Assembly: GCA_033283165.1 (NCBI GenBank)
Contig: JAWMQL010000009.1
Coordinates: forward strand, 124,001 to 188,000
Origin: JAWMQL01 sp033283165
Lineage (GTDB): Bacteria; Pseudomonadota; Gammaproteobacteria; Pseudomonadales; Halieaceae
Direction: 5' to 3'
Length of the DNA: 64,000 nucleotides
Below are positions 34,877 through 43,010 of this stretch, piece after piece (the stretch's first letter is position 1; the number at the start of each line of letters is the position of its first letter). The position numbers were made by a program, and so were the translations under genes. The notes under the pieces were generated by a model that saw nothing but the letters and a program-made list of their open reading frames with translations, made no database searches and had not been told where the DNA came from.

Positions 34877-35317
34877 TCAATCGTAGTCCGACAACAGGAA
34901 GTGGGCCCGGGCGATTGCGTTGGGCTCATCGGGCGTGGTCTGCCAGGCGCTGATGCTGACATTGGCAATATTGCGTCCCTGGCGGGTCAGTGTGCACTCC
35001 GCGTAGGTATCGCGCAGTCGCGCCGGGCGCAGGTAATCCAGGGAAAAGTCGATAATCTTCGGGATACTGGGTTTTTCCATGCGCGCCAGCAGGTGGAAGC
35101 TGCCCGCCAGTTCCATGAACGCGCCGACGGTGCCGCCGTGCAGCGCGGGCAGGGTGGGGTTGCCGACCAGCTTGTCATTGCGAGGCATGGTAAACAGTAT
35201 CTGCTGGCCGTGCACCTGCGCCCGCAAGCCCAGGTAGGCAGCGTAGGGGATGCGCGCCAGCCACAGGTTCAGGGTCCTGTCGTCCGGCGCCTGGCGCAGC
35301 AGTTCACTGAGGTTCAT
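34877..35317 (-). CDS. Hotdog-fold thioesterase (PaaI-like), second of a tandem pair
   Basis: 146 residues, probable acyl-CoA thioesterase. It has the GNPTLPALHGGTVGAFMELAGSF block, the hotdog central helix with catalytic HGG, and FSLDYLRPARLRDTYAECTL beta strands, ending ARAHFLLSDYD. It starts 3 bp after the stop of the upstream thioesterase and is co-oriented with it, suggesting a heteromeric or functionally paired enzyme. The substrate is unknown; its position just downstream of a P450 suggests CoA ester clean-up of an oxidised lipid, which is inference. Confidence 0.85.
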   Translation of the reverse strand: MNLSELLRQAPDDRTLNLWLARIPYAAYLGLRAQVHGQQILFTMPRNDKLVGNPTLPALHGGTVGAFMELAGSFHLLARMEKPSIPKIIDFSLDYLRPARLRDTYAECTLTRQGRNIANVSISAWQTTPDEPNAIARAHFLLSDYD

Positions 35318-35319
35318 GT

Positions 35320-35790
35320 TCAGGTCTCTTCCGGGGACAGGATTCGCTGCAGGTCGATTTCGCCCCGCAGCACGAAACTGCCCGTTGCCCTCGCGACCGG
35401 CTTGTCAGGTGACTCGCAGTAGGCCAGGCCCTGCACGAACAGGACCCGGGAGGTGGCCCGGTAAACCCGGGCGGTCGCGAACATATCCGCGCCCCGGGGC
35501 GACTGGCGCAGGTGGTCGATACGCAGGTCCAGGGTTGGCGTAATGTTGGGCGGCACGTCGTCGTGGACCAGTCCGGCGGTACCCAGCGCCTGGTCCATCA
35601 GGGTGGTAATAACGCCGCCGTGGATGGCGCCCGTTTCCGGGTTGCCCACCAGGTCCTCGCGCCAGGGCAGGCGCAGGGTGAGTTCATTCCCGGCAACCCG
35701 TTCCACCCGCATGCCCAGTTCCCCGGCGTGGGGGATGTACTTGATCATGCGGCGCAGAAAGTCCGCCTTTTCCGCGTCGCTTCTGCTCAC
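35320..35790 (-). CDS. Hotdog-fold thioesterase (PaaI-like), first of a tandem pair
   Basis: 156 residues. LVGNPETGAIHGGVITTLMDQALGTAG carries the hotdog helix with the HGG motif and an Asp (LMDQALG) typical of PaaI-type thioesterases; LDLRIDHLRQSPRGADMFATARVYRATSRVLFVQGLAY follows as the beta-sheet strands. Only about 25-30% alike to the next gene by eye, so the tandem pair is old rather than a recent duplication. A palindromic repeat (35811-35883) lies between it and the P450 gene upstream. Confidence 0.86.
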   Translation of the reverse strand: MSRSDAEKADFLRRMIKYIPHAGELGMRVERVAGNELTLRLPWREDLVGNPETGAIHGGVITTLMDQALGTAGLVHDDVPPNITPTLDLRIDHLRQSPRGADMFATARVYRATSRVLFVQGLAYCESPDKPVARATGSFVLRGEIDLQRILSPEET

Positions 35791-35810
35791 CCCGCTTCCC
35801 CCGCTAAAAA

Positions 35811-35883
35811 GGGGACAGTTTACTTAATTCGTCCCCCGGGTGGGCATAATCGTTTGCGGGTAGGAATTAAGTAAACTGTCCCC
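35811..35883. repeat. Interspersed palindrome, copy 2 (opposite orientation)
   Basis: Arms GGGGACAGTTTACTTAATT (35811-35829) and the perfect reverse complement (35865-35883) flank a 35-nt loop unrelated to the other copies. The left flank GCTAAAAA is the reverse complement of copy 1's right flank, and the right flank CGAAAT mirrors copy 1's left flank, so this copy is inserted in the opposite direction. It lies between a thioesterase gene and the P450 stop codon. Confidence 0.92.
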
Positions 35884-35900
35884 GAAATTGTCCCCGATTT

Positions 35901-37145
35901 TCAGTTGCAGTTGGTGCGTAACAGCAGGCGTTTGAAGACGACCGCATTGTGGTCGGTGGGGTCCTTTTCCGGCTCCTCCGCCAGTTCCACATGGGGGAAA
36001 CGGCGGAACAGCTCGCACAGGGTCAGGTACAACTGCCGCTTGGCCAGGGCCGCACCAATGCAGTAGCGGGGTCCGTAACCGAACAGCACGTCGGGATCGA
36101 ACACCCGTTTCACGTCGAAGGTTTCCGGATCATCGTAGTAATCCGGGTCGTGGTCCTTCAGGTGCGGCATCATCAATACCATCTGCCCCTTGCGCAACTG
36201 CTGGCCCAGCAGTTCCATATCCTGCGGGGCGTAACGGGCGAAGCCCATCTTGCTCTGGGTGGACCAGCGCATGATCTCGCTGAAGGCGTTGGAAAACGTA
36301 TCCGCGGACGCCAGCGCCACGGGCACCTGCTCGCGGTGCCTGAGCAGTGCGTAGACTGACCACTGCTGTGCCACCAGGGTGGTGTCGGCACCGGCACCGA
36401 TGAGAGCCAGGATCAGGGTGACGATGTCCCACTCCCGGAAACGCTCGTTTTCCGCCTCGATGTTCAGCAGGGTGCTGAGGAAGTCATCCTGCTGCGGTGA
36501 CCGGCGCCGTTCGGCAATGACCTCGCGGATGATGTCGATAGCGCGGTTGCAGTCCTGCCGGGCCGATTCCCGCCGCTCGTCCGATATGGTCGGATTCCAG
36601 GTTTCGGTGAAGGTCATGATGACCTGCTTGATCTCGGGCCAGTACTTCTCCGGTATGCCGACCAGGCGGGTGATGGAAATGAAGGGAATGTGCTGGGCCA
36701 CTGCCTCCTTGTAGTCGAACACTTCGGGCTGGCCCAGATCGTCGAACAGTTTTTCCACGTCCGGCTGGATTTTCTGCTGGATCCTGTCCACCACATTGCG
36801 GGAGAACGCCGGGGAAACCACCTTGCGTATCAGGCGGTGGTGCTCGGGGTCCGCCAGCAGGCTGTGGCCGATCATGGCGCGCTCGAAGTTGCTCCACTGG
36901 TCCTCGGGCGGGCGCGGCGGAGCGAACTCCCAGTCGTAGAAGTCCGAGGACAGTGGTTCGTGTTTCCAGCAGTCCAGTATGTCCGGCATACGGGTCATGA
37001 TCCAGGCCTGCCAGGGTTCATACCAGACCAGCCGTCCGCGGCGCGCCAGTTCCAGGCAGGCCGGTACCGGGTCCGCCAGGTAATCCGGGGAATTGGGGTC
37101 ATAAATGGATTCGATGGGCGCTGCCACCTGCTCGGCCTGGGCCAT
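35901..37145 (-). CDS. Cytochrome P450 (bacterial class I type)
   Basis: 414-residue soluble monooxygenase from ATG 37145. Oxygen-activation helix I motif ALIGAGADTTL (AGADTT 251-256), ExxR pair Glu290-Arg293 (SEIMRWS), and the heme signature FGYGPRYCIG (Phe355 to Gly364) with axial Cys362. No membrane anchor, so electrons must come from a ferredoxin and reductase; none is next to it. Typical of bacterial CYP107/CYP125-like fatty acid or steroid hydroxylases, but no substrate can be read from the sequence. The promoter region contains a perfect 10-4-10 inverted repeat (37192-37215). It belongs to a leftward group with the two thioesterases, though a repeat separates them. Confidence 0.94.
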   Translation of the reverse strand: MAQAEQVAAPIESIYDPNSPDYLADPVPACLELARRGRLVWYEPWQAWIMTRMPDILDCWKHEPLSSDFYDWEFAPPRPPEDQWSNFERAMIGHSLLADPEHHRLIRKVVSPAFSRNVVDRIQQKIQPDVEKLFDDLGQPEVFDYKEAVAQHIPFISITRLVGIPEKYWPEIKQVIMTFTETWNPTISDERRESARQDCNRAIDIIREVIAERRRSPQQDDFLSTLLNIEAENERFREWDIVTLILALIGAGADTTLVAQQWSVYALLRHREQVPVALASADTFSNAFSEIMRWSTQSKMGFARYAPQDMELLGQQLRKGQMVLMMPHLKDHDPDYYDDPETFDVKRVFDPDVLFGYGPRYCIGAALAKRQLYLTLCELFRRFPHVELAEEPEKDPTDHNAVVFKRLLLRTNCN

Positions 37146-37191
37146 GGACTCTGCTCCTTGTTGCGGGCTTACCCCCGGTGGGGTAAGCGTC

Positions 37192-37215
37192 AAAAGTATA
37201 CTGATGTATACTTTT
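37192..37215. promoter_or_regulatory. Perfect inverted repeat upstream of the P450 gene (probable operator)
   Basis: AAAAGTATAC (37192-37201), spacer TGAT, and the exact reverse complement GTATACTTTT (37206-37215). Its centre lies 58 bp upstream of the P450 start codon. Each arm contains a TATACT hexamer, so on the minus strand it also supplies a possible -10 box, and a bound dimer would occlude the promoter. A related but weaker site TATAC-N4-GTAT occurs at 38516-38531. The repressor is not identified. Confidence 0.8.
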
Positions 37216-37242
37216 AAGCAAGCGCATAATGTCCCGGGTAGC

Positions 37243-38481
37243 TCAGAGAATCACACCGGCCACCGCTCCCGTCATGCAGGTGGCCAGCAGGCCCGACCAG
37301 ACCGAGCGTGGTGCCAGCCGCAGGATATCGGCGCTGCGTTCCGGGCAGAGGGCGGTCAGGCCACCGATCATGATACCGAGGCTGCCGAAATTGGCGAAAC
37401 CACACAGGGCATAGGTCAGTACCAGGCGGCTGTGCTGGCTGAGGGCGTCCGCGGGCAATTCCGCCAGCTGCATAAAGGCCAGCAACTCGTTGACGAACAC
37501 CTTGTTCGCCAGCAACTTGCCCGCCAGAGGCGCCTCCGCCCAGGGGATGCCGATCAGCCATGCCAGGGGGGTCAGCAGGGTGCCGAACAGACCAGTCAGG
37601 GTCAGGGGCTCACCGCCGGTGGGCAGCCAGCCAAGCACCTTGTCGGCGAGGAACACCAGGGCCACAAAGACAATCAGCATGGCGATGATGTTGCCCAGCA
37701 GGCGCAATCCCTCGCCGGTACCCGAGACCAGGGCATCCATGCTGCCGCGGTAGGGCGATGCGAGCGTGGGCCCGGTCGCCGGTTCGGCGCTGGCCGCGGG
37801 GGGCACCATCACTGCGGCCAGCAGCAGGGCCGCCGGGGCGCTGATCAGCGATGCCACCAGGATATGGCTCAGGGCGTTGGGCAGCACGGGAGCGAGAATG
37901 GCCGCGTACAGGGCCAGTACCGTGCCGGCTACCGTGGCCATGCCGCAGGACATGAGCATGAACAGTTCGCTGTCGCTCATCTGTCTCAGATGGGGCTTGA
38001 TCAGCAGGGGCGACTCCACCATGCCGACGAAGATGGAGCTGGCGCTGCCGACACTCACCGCGCCCGACAGGCCCATGGAGCGGGCCAGCAGGCGGGCGAA
38101 GCCAGAGATCAGGACAGGGATCACCCGCCAGTGCCACAGCAGGGCACTGAGGGCGGCGAATACGATGACCATGGGCAGGGCGCGGAAGGCCAGTATGAAG
38201 CTGTACCGGGGTTGGGTCACGGTGAAGGGTGCCTCGCCGCCACCCAGAAAGCCGAACACCAGCCGGGTGCCTTCGACGGTGGCGGCCTCCACGGCCAGCA
38301 CCAGATCGTTCACCACCATGAGCAGGCGCTGCAGGACCGGTACCTTGAGGAACAGGAAGGCCAGCAGCAACTGGGCGGCCAGCCCCACGATGACCAGGCG
38401 CAGGGGGAAGCGTCGCCGGTTATTGCTGGTAAGCCAGGCGAGCAAGATGATGACGAAAATACCGCCGTAGGCCTGCGCCAT
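37243..38481 (-). CDS. Concentrative nucleoside transporter (NupC family)
   Basis: Inner-membrane nucleoside/proton or sodium symporter, 412 residues with about ten hydrophobic segments. CNT hallmarks are ASSIFVGMVESPLLIKPHL (the first re-entrant loop region), GMATVAGTVLALYAAIL and the later NKVFVNELLAFMQL and YALCGFANFGSLGIMIGGL. It belongs to the CNT family (NupC/CNT), but the exact substrate is not predictable. The GTCC region just after the stop holds the P450 operator palindrome, so this gene and the P450 are close and co-oriented but probably separately controlled. It diverges from the lipocalin-like gene at 38609. Confidence 0.93.
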   Translation of the reverse strand: MAQAYGGIFVIILLAWLTSNNRRRFPLRLVIVGLAAQLLLAFLFLKVPVLQRLLMVVNDLVLAVEAATVEGTRLVFGFLGGGEAPFTVTQPRYSFILAFRALPMVIVFAALSALLWHWRVIPVLISGFARLLARSMGLSGAVSVGSASSIFVGMVESPLLIKPHLRQMSDSELFMLMSCGMATVAGTVLALYAAILAPVLPNALSHILVASLISAPAALLLAAVMVPPAASAEPATGPTLASPYRGSMDALVSGTGEGLRLLGNIIAMLIVFVALVFLADKVLGWLPTGGEPLTLTGLFGTLLTPLAWLIGIPWAEAPLAGKLLANKVFVNELLAFMQLAELPADALSQHSRLVLTYALCGFANFGSLGIMIGGLTALCPERSADILRLAPRSVWSGLLATCMTGAVAGVIL

Positions 38482-38515
38482 GATCCTTTTCGCTCCGGTT
38501 GGCGGGTTTGATTAA

Positions 38516-38531
38516 CTATACATACGTATTG
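38516..38531. promoter_or_regulatory. Weak TATAC-N4-GTAT palindrome between nupC-like and 38609 genes
   Basis: CTATAC-ATAC-GTATTG has the same half-site, TATAC, and the same 4-nt spacing as the perfect repeat upstream of the P450. The outer bases do not match. It lies 35 bp upstream of the transporter start and about 78 bp before the divergent start. It could be a second target of one regulator; the match is short enough that chance cannot be excluded. Confidence 0.35.
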
Positions 38532-38608
38532 GGATGAGGGCAGCTCCCTTGTTGTGGTGGCGATGCTGGTCCATGCTGTGATTCCCGGAATCCTGCGAGT
38601 ACAGCCTC

Positions 38609-39736
38609 ATGTTGTCGAAGTTTGATGATTACCCCATCCACCAGACCGCCGAACCGGTGTTTCACACCGCCTCCAGCGACTGCTTCCACTACGACCGCTA
38701 CTGGTATAACGGTCATGCCGGCGACGGCAGTTTTTATTTTGGCGTGGGGCTGTGCCGCTACCCCAACCTCGGGATACTGGACGGCAGCCTCAGCCTGGCC
38801 GTCGACGGCCAGCAGTACGCCTTCCACGGGTCGCGCCGCGCACCCAACGAACCCACGGACCTCAGTATTGGCCCGCTGCAATTGCAGATCCTGGAGCCCA
38901 TGGGTCGGCACCGCCTGGTCATCGGCGACAATGACACGGGCATCAGCTGCGACCTGCTGTTCACACCCACTACGGCCTGTATCGAAGAGGGGCGCCAGAC
39001 CCTGCGCAACGAGCGTCACCTGGTGATGGATGCCACCCGTCTGGACCAGTTCGGGGCCTGGTCCGGCTGGATTCGCTACGACGGCAAGGAACTGCGGGTG
39101 GACGGGGACACCACCCTGGGCCTGAAAGACCGCTCCTGGGGGATTCGCCCCGTGGGTGAAGCCTATACCGGTGGCGCGCCGCTGGCGGAGTTCCAGGCGG
39201 TGCACTTCAACTGGTTGCCGATTCACTGGGAGGATCACTGCAGCCTGGCCGGCTGGTTCGAGGATGAGCAGGGTTACCAGTGGCACACGGATCAGGGTTT
39301 CCTGCCGCGCTACCAGCGAATGGAGGACATTCCCGGTACCGTGGATCCGGCCGCAAGGTCCTGGCAGGGCATTGTGAATTTCGAGTTCGATATGATTCCC
39401 GGTACCCGCCGTGCCAGCGGCGGGGTAGTCACCATGAACGACCGCTCCGGGGAGAGCCTTGAAATCAGCATCAAGCCCTTGCTGGTGCACCGGATGAAGG
39501 GCCTCGGTTACCAGCACCCGACCTGGGGCCACGGCAAGTGGCATGGTGAACTGGTGATCGAGGGGGAAAGCTGGAGGGACGACGAACTGGATCCGCTGGC
39601 GCTGGAAAACATTCACATCCAGCAGGTTGTGGTGGCCACCAGCGGTGACCGGGTAGGGCACGGCGTGCTGGAACAGATGCACATCGGGCCGTCCACCCGG
39701 CTGGGTTTCGACGACTGGTTTGACGGCGCCAAATAG
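38609..39736 (+). CDS. AttH/CrtC-type lipocalin-like protein of unknown function
   Basis: 375 residues, no signal peptide, no membrane helices. Sequence features such as HYDRYWYNGHAGDGSFYFGVGL, GRHRLVIGDNDTGISCDLLF, GLKDRSWGIRPVG and QAVHFNWLPIHWEDHC recall the two tandem lipocalin-like domains of the AttH/hydroxyneurosporene synthase (CrtC) clan, which bind hydrophobic ligands. I cannot name the family precisely and do not assign an enzymatic role. Start chosen as ATG 38609 after a 77-bp gap from the divergent palindrome site. The plus-strand neighbour to its right is convergent (arsM on the minus strand), so it appears monocistronic. Confidence 0.72.
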   Translation: MLSKFDDYPIHQTAEPVFHTASSDCFHYDRYWYNGHAGDGSFYFGVGLCRYPNLGILDGSLSLAVDGQQYAFHGSRRAPNEPTDLSIGPLQLQILEPMGRHRLVIGDNDTGISCDLLFTPTTACIEEGRQTLRNERHLVMDATRLDQFGAWSGWIRYDGKELRVDGDTTLGLKDRSWGIRPVGEAYTGGAPLAEFQAVHFNWLPIHWEDHCSLAGWFEDEQGYQWHTDQGFLPRYQRMEDIPGTVDPAARSWQGIVNFEFDMIPGTRRASGGVVTMNDRSGESLEISIKPLLVHRMKGLGYQHPTWGHGKWHGELVIEGESWRDDELDPLALENIHIQQVVVATSGDRVGHGVLEQMHIGPSTRLGFDDWFDGAK

Positions 39737-39747
39737 ACGGCCGGGCG

Positions 39748-40794
39748 TCAGCAGCAGTCGCTTGCACTCGCAGCGGTTGCCTGCTCGCCGAAGGGGTCGC
39801 TGCCGGCGCAGCCCGGGAATCGTCCGAAGTGGGTATCCCAGTTGCCGATAAAGTCAAAATGGGGCCGGAACCTGCTCTGTTCCAGCATCAGCCAGGTGTT
39901 GCCACAGACCGGGAATACCCGGCCGGTTTCCAGCCGGTGGTCGGCGTCCAGGACGAAAGCTCCCGGGTGCTCCGGGATGTTGCCGCGATAGACCACCGCC
40001 TGGCCGTAGTCCTCACAGGCGGGCTCCAGTCGCTCGATTTTGAACAGCCGGCAGGTGACGGAACTGAAGCGCACCTCCCCGAGTTTCAGGGCCAGCGCCT
40101 CGTCCTCCACCGCGATGGGCGCGTGTTCCACGGTGCGCGGGTCGCGGAAACCGCAGGACCTGGCCAGGTGCAGGAAGTCAGGCCAGTAGAGGGCACCGCC
40201 CAGGCATTCCCCGTACAGCACCGGGTCCTCGCGCAGGGGCGGCGGCAGACGGCGGTCGGCGTACACGTCTGAAAAATACAGTTCACCACCCGGCTTCAAT
40301 ACCCGGTAGGCCTCTCGCAGCACCGCTTCCTTGTCCTGGCACAGGTTGATCACGCAATTGGAGACGATCAGGTCGTAGCTGTCGTCCTCGAGCCCCAGCG
40401 CCCCGAGGTCCTCCAGGTAACCGTGCAGGAACTCCGTGTTGGCCTGTCGGTAACCGAAGGCCAGTCGGTGGTAATCCACGTGCCGCCGCGCTACCGCCAG
40501 TTGTTCCTCGGTCATGTCCACCCCGGTGACGAAGCCCGCTTCCCCCACCAGCGCCGCCAGGGTGTAGGCGTCCCGGCCAGACCCGGAGCCAAGGTCCAGC
40601 ACCCGCAGGCCGTTCAGCCCCGCGGGCGCTACCAGGCCGCAGCCATAATACCGGGACAGGACCTCGTCATGAATCAGGTCCAGGATGTCCCGGATACGCG
40701 CCGGGGGCGGGGCCATCGTACAGCAGGCATTCGTTTTCAGGTCCTGGCTGCCAGTCAGGGTTTTTCCGTAGTAATCCTTGACGCTGTCGAGCAT
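39748..40794 (-). CDS. arsM: Arsenite S-adenosylmethyltransferase ArsM
   Basis: Methylates As(III) to volatile or less toxic methylarsenicals. The 348-residue protein has the SAM motif LDLGSGSGRDAY (66-77), the paired Cys24-Cys25 (TNACCT), Cys52 (YYGCGLV), Cys147 (SNCVIN) and Cys197 (GECLGG). The Cys147 to Cys197 spacing of 50 equals that of the characterised algal ArsM, so the three As(III) ligands are present. After about residue 290 it has an extra tail ending SDCC, a Cys pair that could bind or sense metal. No arsR, arsB or arsC is adjacent, so arsenic resistance genes must be elsewhere. It runs convergently toward the lipocalin-like gene and diverges from the ThuA-like gene. Confidence 0.94.
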   Translation of the reverse strand: MLDSVKDYYGKTLTGSQDLKTNACCTMAPPPARIRDILDLIHDEVLSRYYGCGLVAPAGLNGLRVLDLGSGSGRDAYTLAALVGEAGFVTGVDMTEEQLAVARRHVDYHRLAFGYRQANTEFLHGYLEDLGALGLEDDSYDLIVSNCVINLCQDKEAVLREAYRVLKPGGELYFSDVYADRRLPPPLREDPVLYGECLGGALYWPDFLHLARSCGFRDPRTVEHAPIAVEDEALALKLGEVRFSSVTCRLFKIERLEPACEDYGQAVVYRGNIPEHPGAFVLDADHRLETGRVFPVCGNTWLMLEQSRFRPHFDFIGNWDTHFGRFPGCAGSDPFGEQATAASASDCC

Positions 40795-40850
40795 GGGGTG
40801 GTTTCCTATTCGAAGTTGTTCGGGGCGTGAACTGCAGTGGGAACTTAAGT

Positions 40851-41729
40851 ATGTTGTTGAAGTTGGTCAAGTGGCTGTTGCTGCTGGTCGTGCTGGCAGT
40901 GGTTGCCGGGTTGGGCTCTGCCTGGTACGTCGGCGCCTGGCACCTGATCTTTCCCAGCCACTCCCACGACGTCGAGGAACCGCTGTTGCCAACCCATCTC
41001 GGGTCACCTGCCATTCTCGTATTCAGCAAGACCAATGGCTTCCGGCACAAGGAGGCCATCGATGCGGGCCAGACCGCCCTGCGGGAGATCGCCCTGGAGG
41101 CGGGCTGGGACTATATGTTCACCGAGAATGGCGCGGTGTTCAACGAACGGCAACTGGCCCGGTTCCGGGCCGTGGTATTTCTCAACGCCAGCGGGGATAT
41201 GCTCAGTGAGCCCCAGGAGCAGGTATTCCAGCGCTGGTTCGAGGCCGGCGGTGGCTGGGTCGGGGTTCACGCTGCGGGGGACGATTCGCACCGGGACTGG
41301 CGCTGGTACATGGACAATCTGATCGGGGTCGATTTCACCGCCCATACCATGGGACCGCAGTTCCAGCGGGCTACCGTGGTCACCGAGGCGCACGAGCACC
41401 CGGTCAACAGCGGTATGCCCAATGTCTGGGAACACGAGGAGGAGTGGTACTCGTGGGAGGGAAGCCCGCGGGGGCTGGGTTTCCAGGTCCTGGCCGTGGT
41501 GGACGAGGACTCCTACACCCCGGAGCAGAGAATGTTTGGTCGCGAGCGCGACCTGAGAATGGGCGACCACCCCATCACCTGGAGCCACTGCGTGGCTGCC
41601 GGTCGCGCGGTTTACACCGCCGTCGGTCACCAGGGCGCGGCCTTTTCGAAACCGGAGATACGACGGCTGTTGCACAACAGCCTGGGCTGGGTAATGGGAC
41701 AGACCGGCGACGGCTGCGCGGCGCCCTGA
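40851..41729 (+). CDS. ThuA-like protein with N-terminal membrane anchor
   Basis: 292 residues from ATG 40851; the GTG at 40827 would add 8 residues and is less likely because it puts a short polar stretch before the anchor. Residues 1-28 form one membrane helix (KWLLLLVVLAVVAGLGSAWYV). The rest is a ThuA/trehalose-utilisation-like (class I GATase-fold) domain: ILVFSKTNGFRHKEAI, VVFLNASGDMLSEPQEQVFQRW, GGGWVGVHAAGDDSH, NLIGVDFTAHTMGPQF, SWSHCVAAGRAVYTAVGHQG. ThuA proteins act in sugar metabolism, mainly as 3-keto-glycoside related proteins; here the substrate is unknown. It is bound to the inner membrane with the domain probably periplasmic. Confidence 0.85.
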   Translation: MLLKLVKWLLLLVVLAVVAGLGSAWYVGAWHLIFPSHSHDVEEPLLPTHLGSPAILVFSKTNGFRHKEAIDAGQTALREIALEAGWDYMFTENGAVFNERQLARFRAVVFLNASGDMLSEPQEQVFQRWFEAGGGWVGVHAAGDDSHRDWRWYMDNLIGVDFTAHTMGPQFQRATVVTEAHEHPVNSGMPNVWEHEEEWYSWEGSPRGLGFQVLAVVDEDSYTPEQRMFGRERDLRMGDHPITWSHCVAAGRAVYTAVGHQGAAFSKPEIRRLLHNSLGWVMGQTGDGCAAP

Positions 41730-41753
41730 GCGCGGCCCCGCCAGTGGCCTCCC

Positions 41754-41796
41754 CGATGGCGGGCCCCCGATGGCGGGCCCCCCCGATGGCGGGCCC
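41754..41796. repeat. Three short tandem repeats of a GC-rich unit
   Basis: CGATGGCGGGCCC occurs at 41754-41766, 41768-41780 and 41784-41796. The spacing is uneven (14 then 16 bp). The unit contains the self-complementary GGGCCC, so the array can fold and may act as a weak bidirectional transcription stop between the convergent ThuA-like and DUF1214 genes. No T-run follows. Such short arrays often vary in copy number by slippage. Confidence 0.85.
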
Positions 41797-41801
41797 TGGT
41801 G

Positions 41802-42983
41802 CTACAGCTTGATCAGTTCGGTCTCCAGCGGCGGGATCGCCTCCTCGGCCAGCTGGAAACGCCAGAACATGATGCCGTAGGGGCGCCCCTCGGTGTCCAG
41901 CCAGTTGGGCCTGCCCGGGTCGCGGTGAGCCAGCACAATCTCGAAGTTACCCTGCTCATCCTGCGCCGTCTGGGCCCGGTTCAGCGAGGTGCGCCGGGTC
42001 TCATAGTCGAAGGTTTGCAGGAAGCGGTTGAACAGCACCAGGTTGGCAAAGCGGCAACGTGGAAACCGGCCGCGGATGAGTAGTGCCTGGTCCGGCTGCA
42101 GGACAAAGGGGGCCATGGCGTAGACATTGTCCCGCGCCGCGTAGTTGATCGCCAGGTTGCTGTCGTCCTGCACGGGCGGATTGAAGCGGTTCGGTACCCG
42201 GGATACCCAGTGGGGACTGTTGTCGCTGTTGAACGCCACCACATTGGCCTCGACGAAACGTTGCACGCGACGGATGCCGGCGGCGATGGTCGCGTCGTCA
42301 GGTGCGGGTCTCGGAGGTGCGGGGTCCAGGTTCTCGATCGCGATGGGGATGTTGTGCAGCGGGTCGTTGTTGATACTGACTTGCCGCTCGTAATAGTGTC
42401 GGGTGGTCAGGCTGGCGGCCCCCGGCGTGAGTTGCAGCCAGTTGCCGGGTTCCTTCTGTGGACTCAGGACGATCTCGTAGTTGCCGTCGGCATCGGCTTC
42501 GAATTCGCTGTCGTTGATCACCGAGCCTATCCCGCTGCTGCCCTCGGCATTGCCGCTCAATTCCACCGTGAAGCTGGTGTAGGTCGCTCCCGCCAGGTTG
42601 CCGCGAATCCGGTAGCGGTGCTGATCGTCGATCACCGCTGAAAAGTAGCGCGCGTCCGGGTTGTCTCCCAGCATCTTCTTGTGTGGATCGATATAGGAGG
42701 TGAAGAACGGCCGGGCCGGGTCGGCTTCCAGCCAGGCGTGCAGGGCATGCAGGAGCACATGCAGCATGACCCGCCGCGCCTCGGCGTAGTCCCGGGGAGT
42801 TTGCAGTTTGAACTCAGGCCCGGCAAAGCGCTGCTCGATAGCATCCAGCGCCTGTTGCAGGTCAGACAGTGCCCGGGCAGCTTCGCTCTGCGGTGCGGGT
42901 GGCGAGGTGGCCAGCGCGGGGCCGATCACGCTACCGGCCACGCCCGCGAGCACGCCGCCCTTGAGAAGATCCCTGCGCTGCAT
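41802..42983 (-). CDS. DUF1214 family protein, exported
   Basis: 393 residues. An N-terminal RRDLLKGGVLAGVAGSVIG resembles a Tat signal (twin Arg plus hydrophobic stretch), so it is probably exported folded. The body is a DUF1214/DUF1254-like protein; recognisable are YFSAVIDDQHRYRIRGNLAG, TYTSFTVELSGNAEG, NAYAMAPFVL-like (YAMAPFVLQPDQ) and RCRFANLVLFNRFLQTF. No catalytic motif is obvious and no function is known. Start ATG 42983 is at the correct distance from the next gene on the same strand (43011, 27 bp upstream end). The SnoaL-like gene lies directly upstream and may be cotranscribed. Confidence 0.8.
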   Translation of the reverse strand: MQRRDLLKGGVLAGVAGSVIGPALATSPPAPQSEAARALSDLQQALDAIEQRFAGPEFKLQTPRDYAEARRVMLHVLLHALHAWLEADPARPFFTSYIDPHKKMLGDNPDARYFSAVIDDQHRYRIRGNLAGATYTSFTVELSGNAEGSSGIGSVINDSEFEADADGNYEIVLSPQKEPGNWLQLTPGAASLTTRHYYERQVSINNDPLHNIPIAIENLDPAPPRPAPDDATIAAGIRRVQRFVEANVVAFNSDNSPHWVSRVPNRFNPPVQDDSNLAINYAARDNVYAMAPFVLQPDQALLIRGRFPRCRFANLVLFNRFLQTFDYETRRTSLNRAQTAQDEQGNFEIVLAHRDPGRPNWLDTEGRPYGIMFWRFQLAEEAIPPLETELIKL

Positions 42984-43010
42984 GATAAATCCTCTTGTAC
43001 GGTTCCGGCG

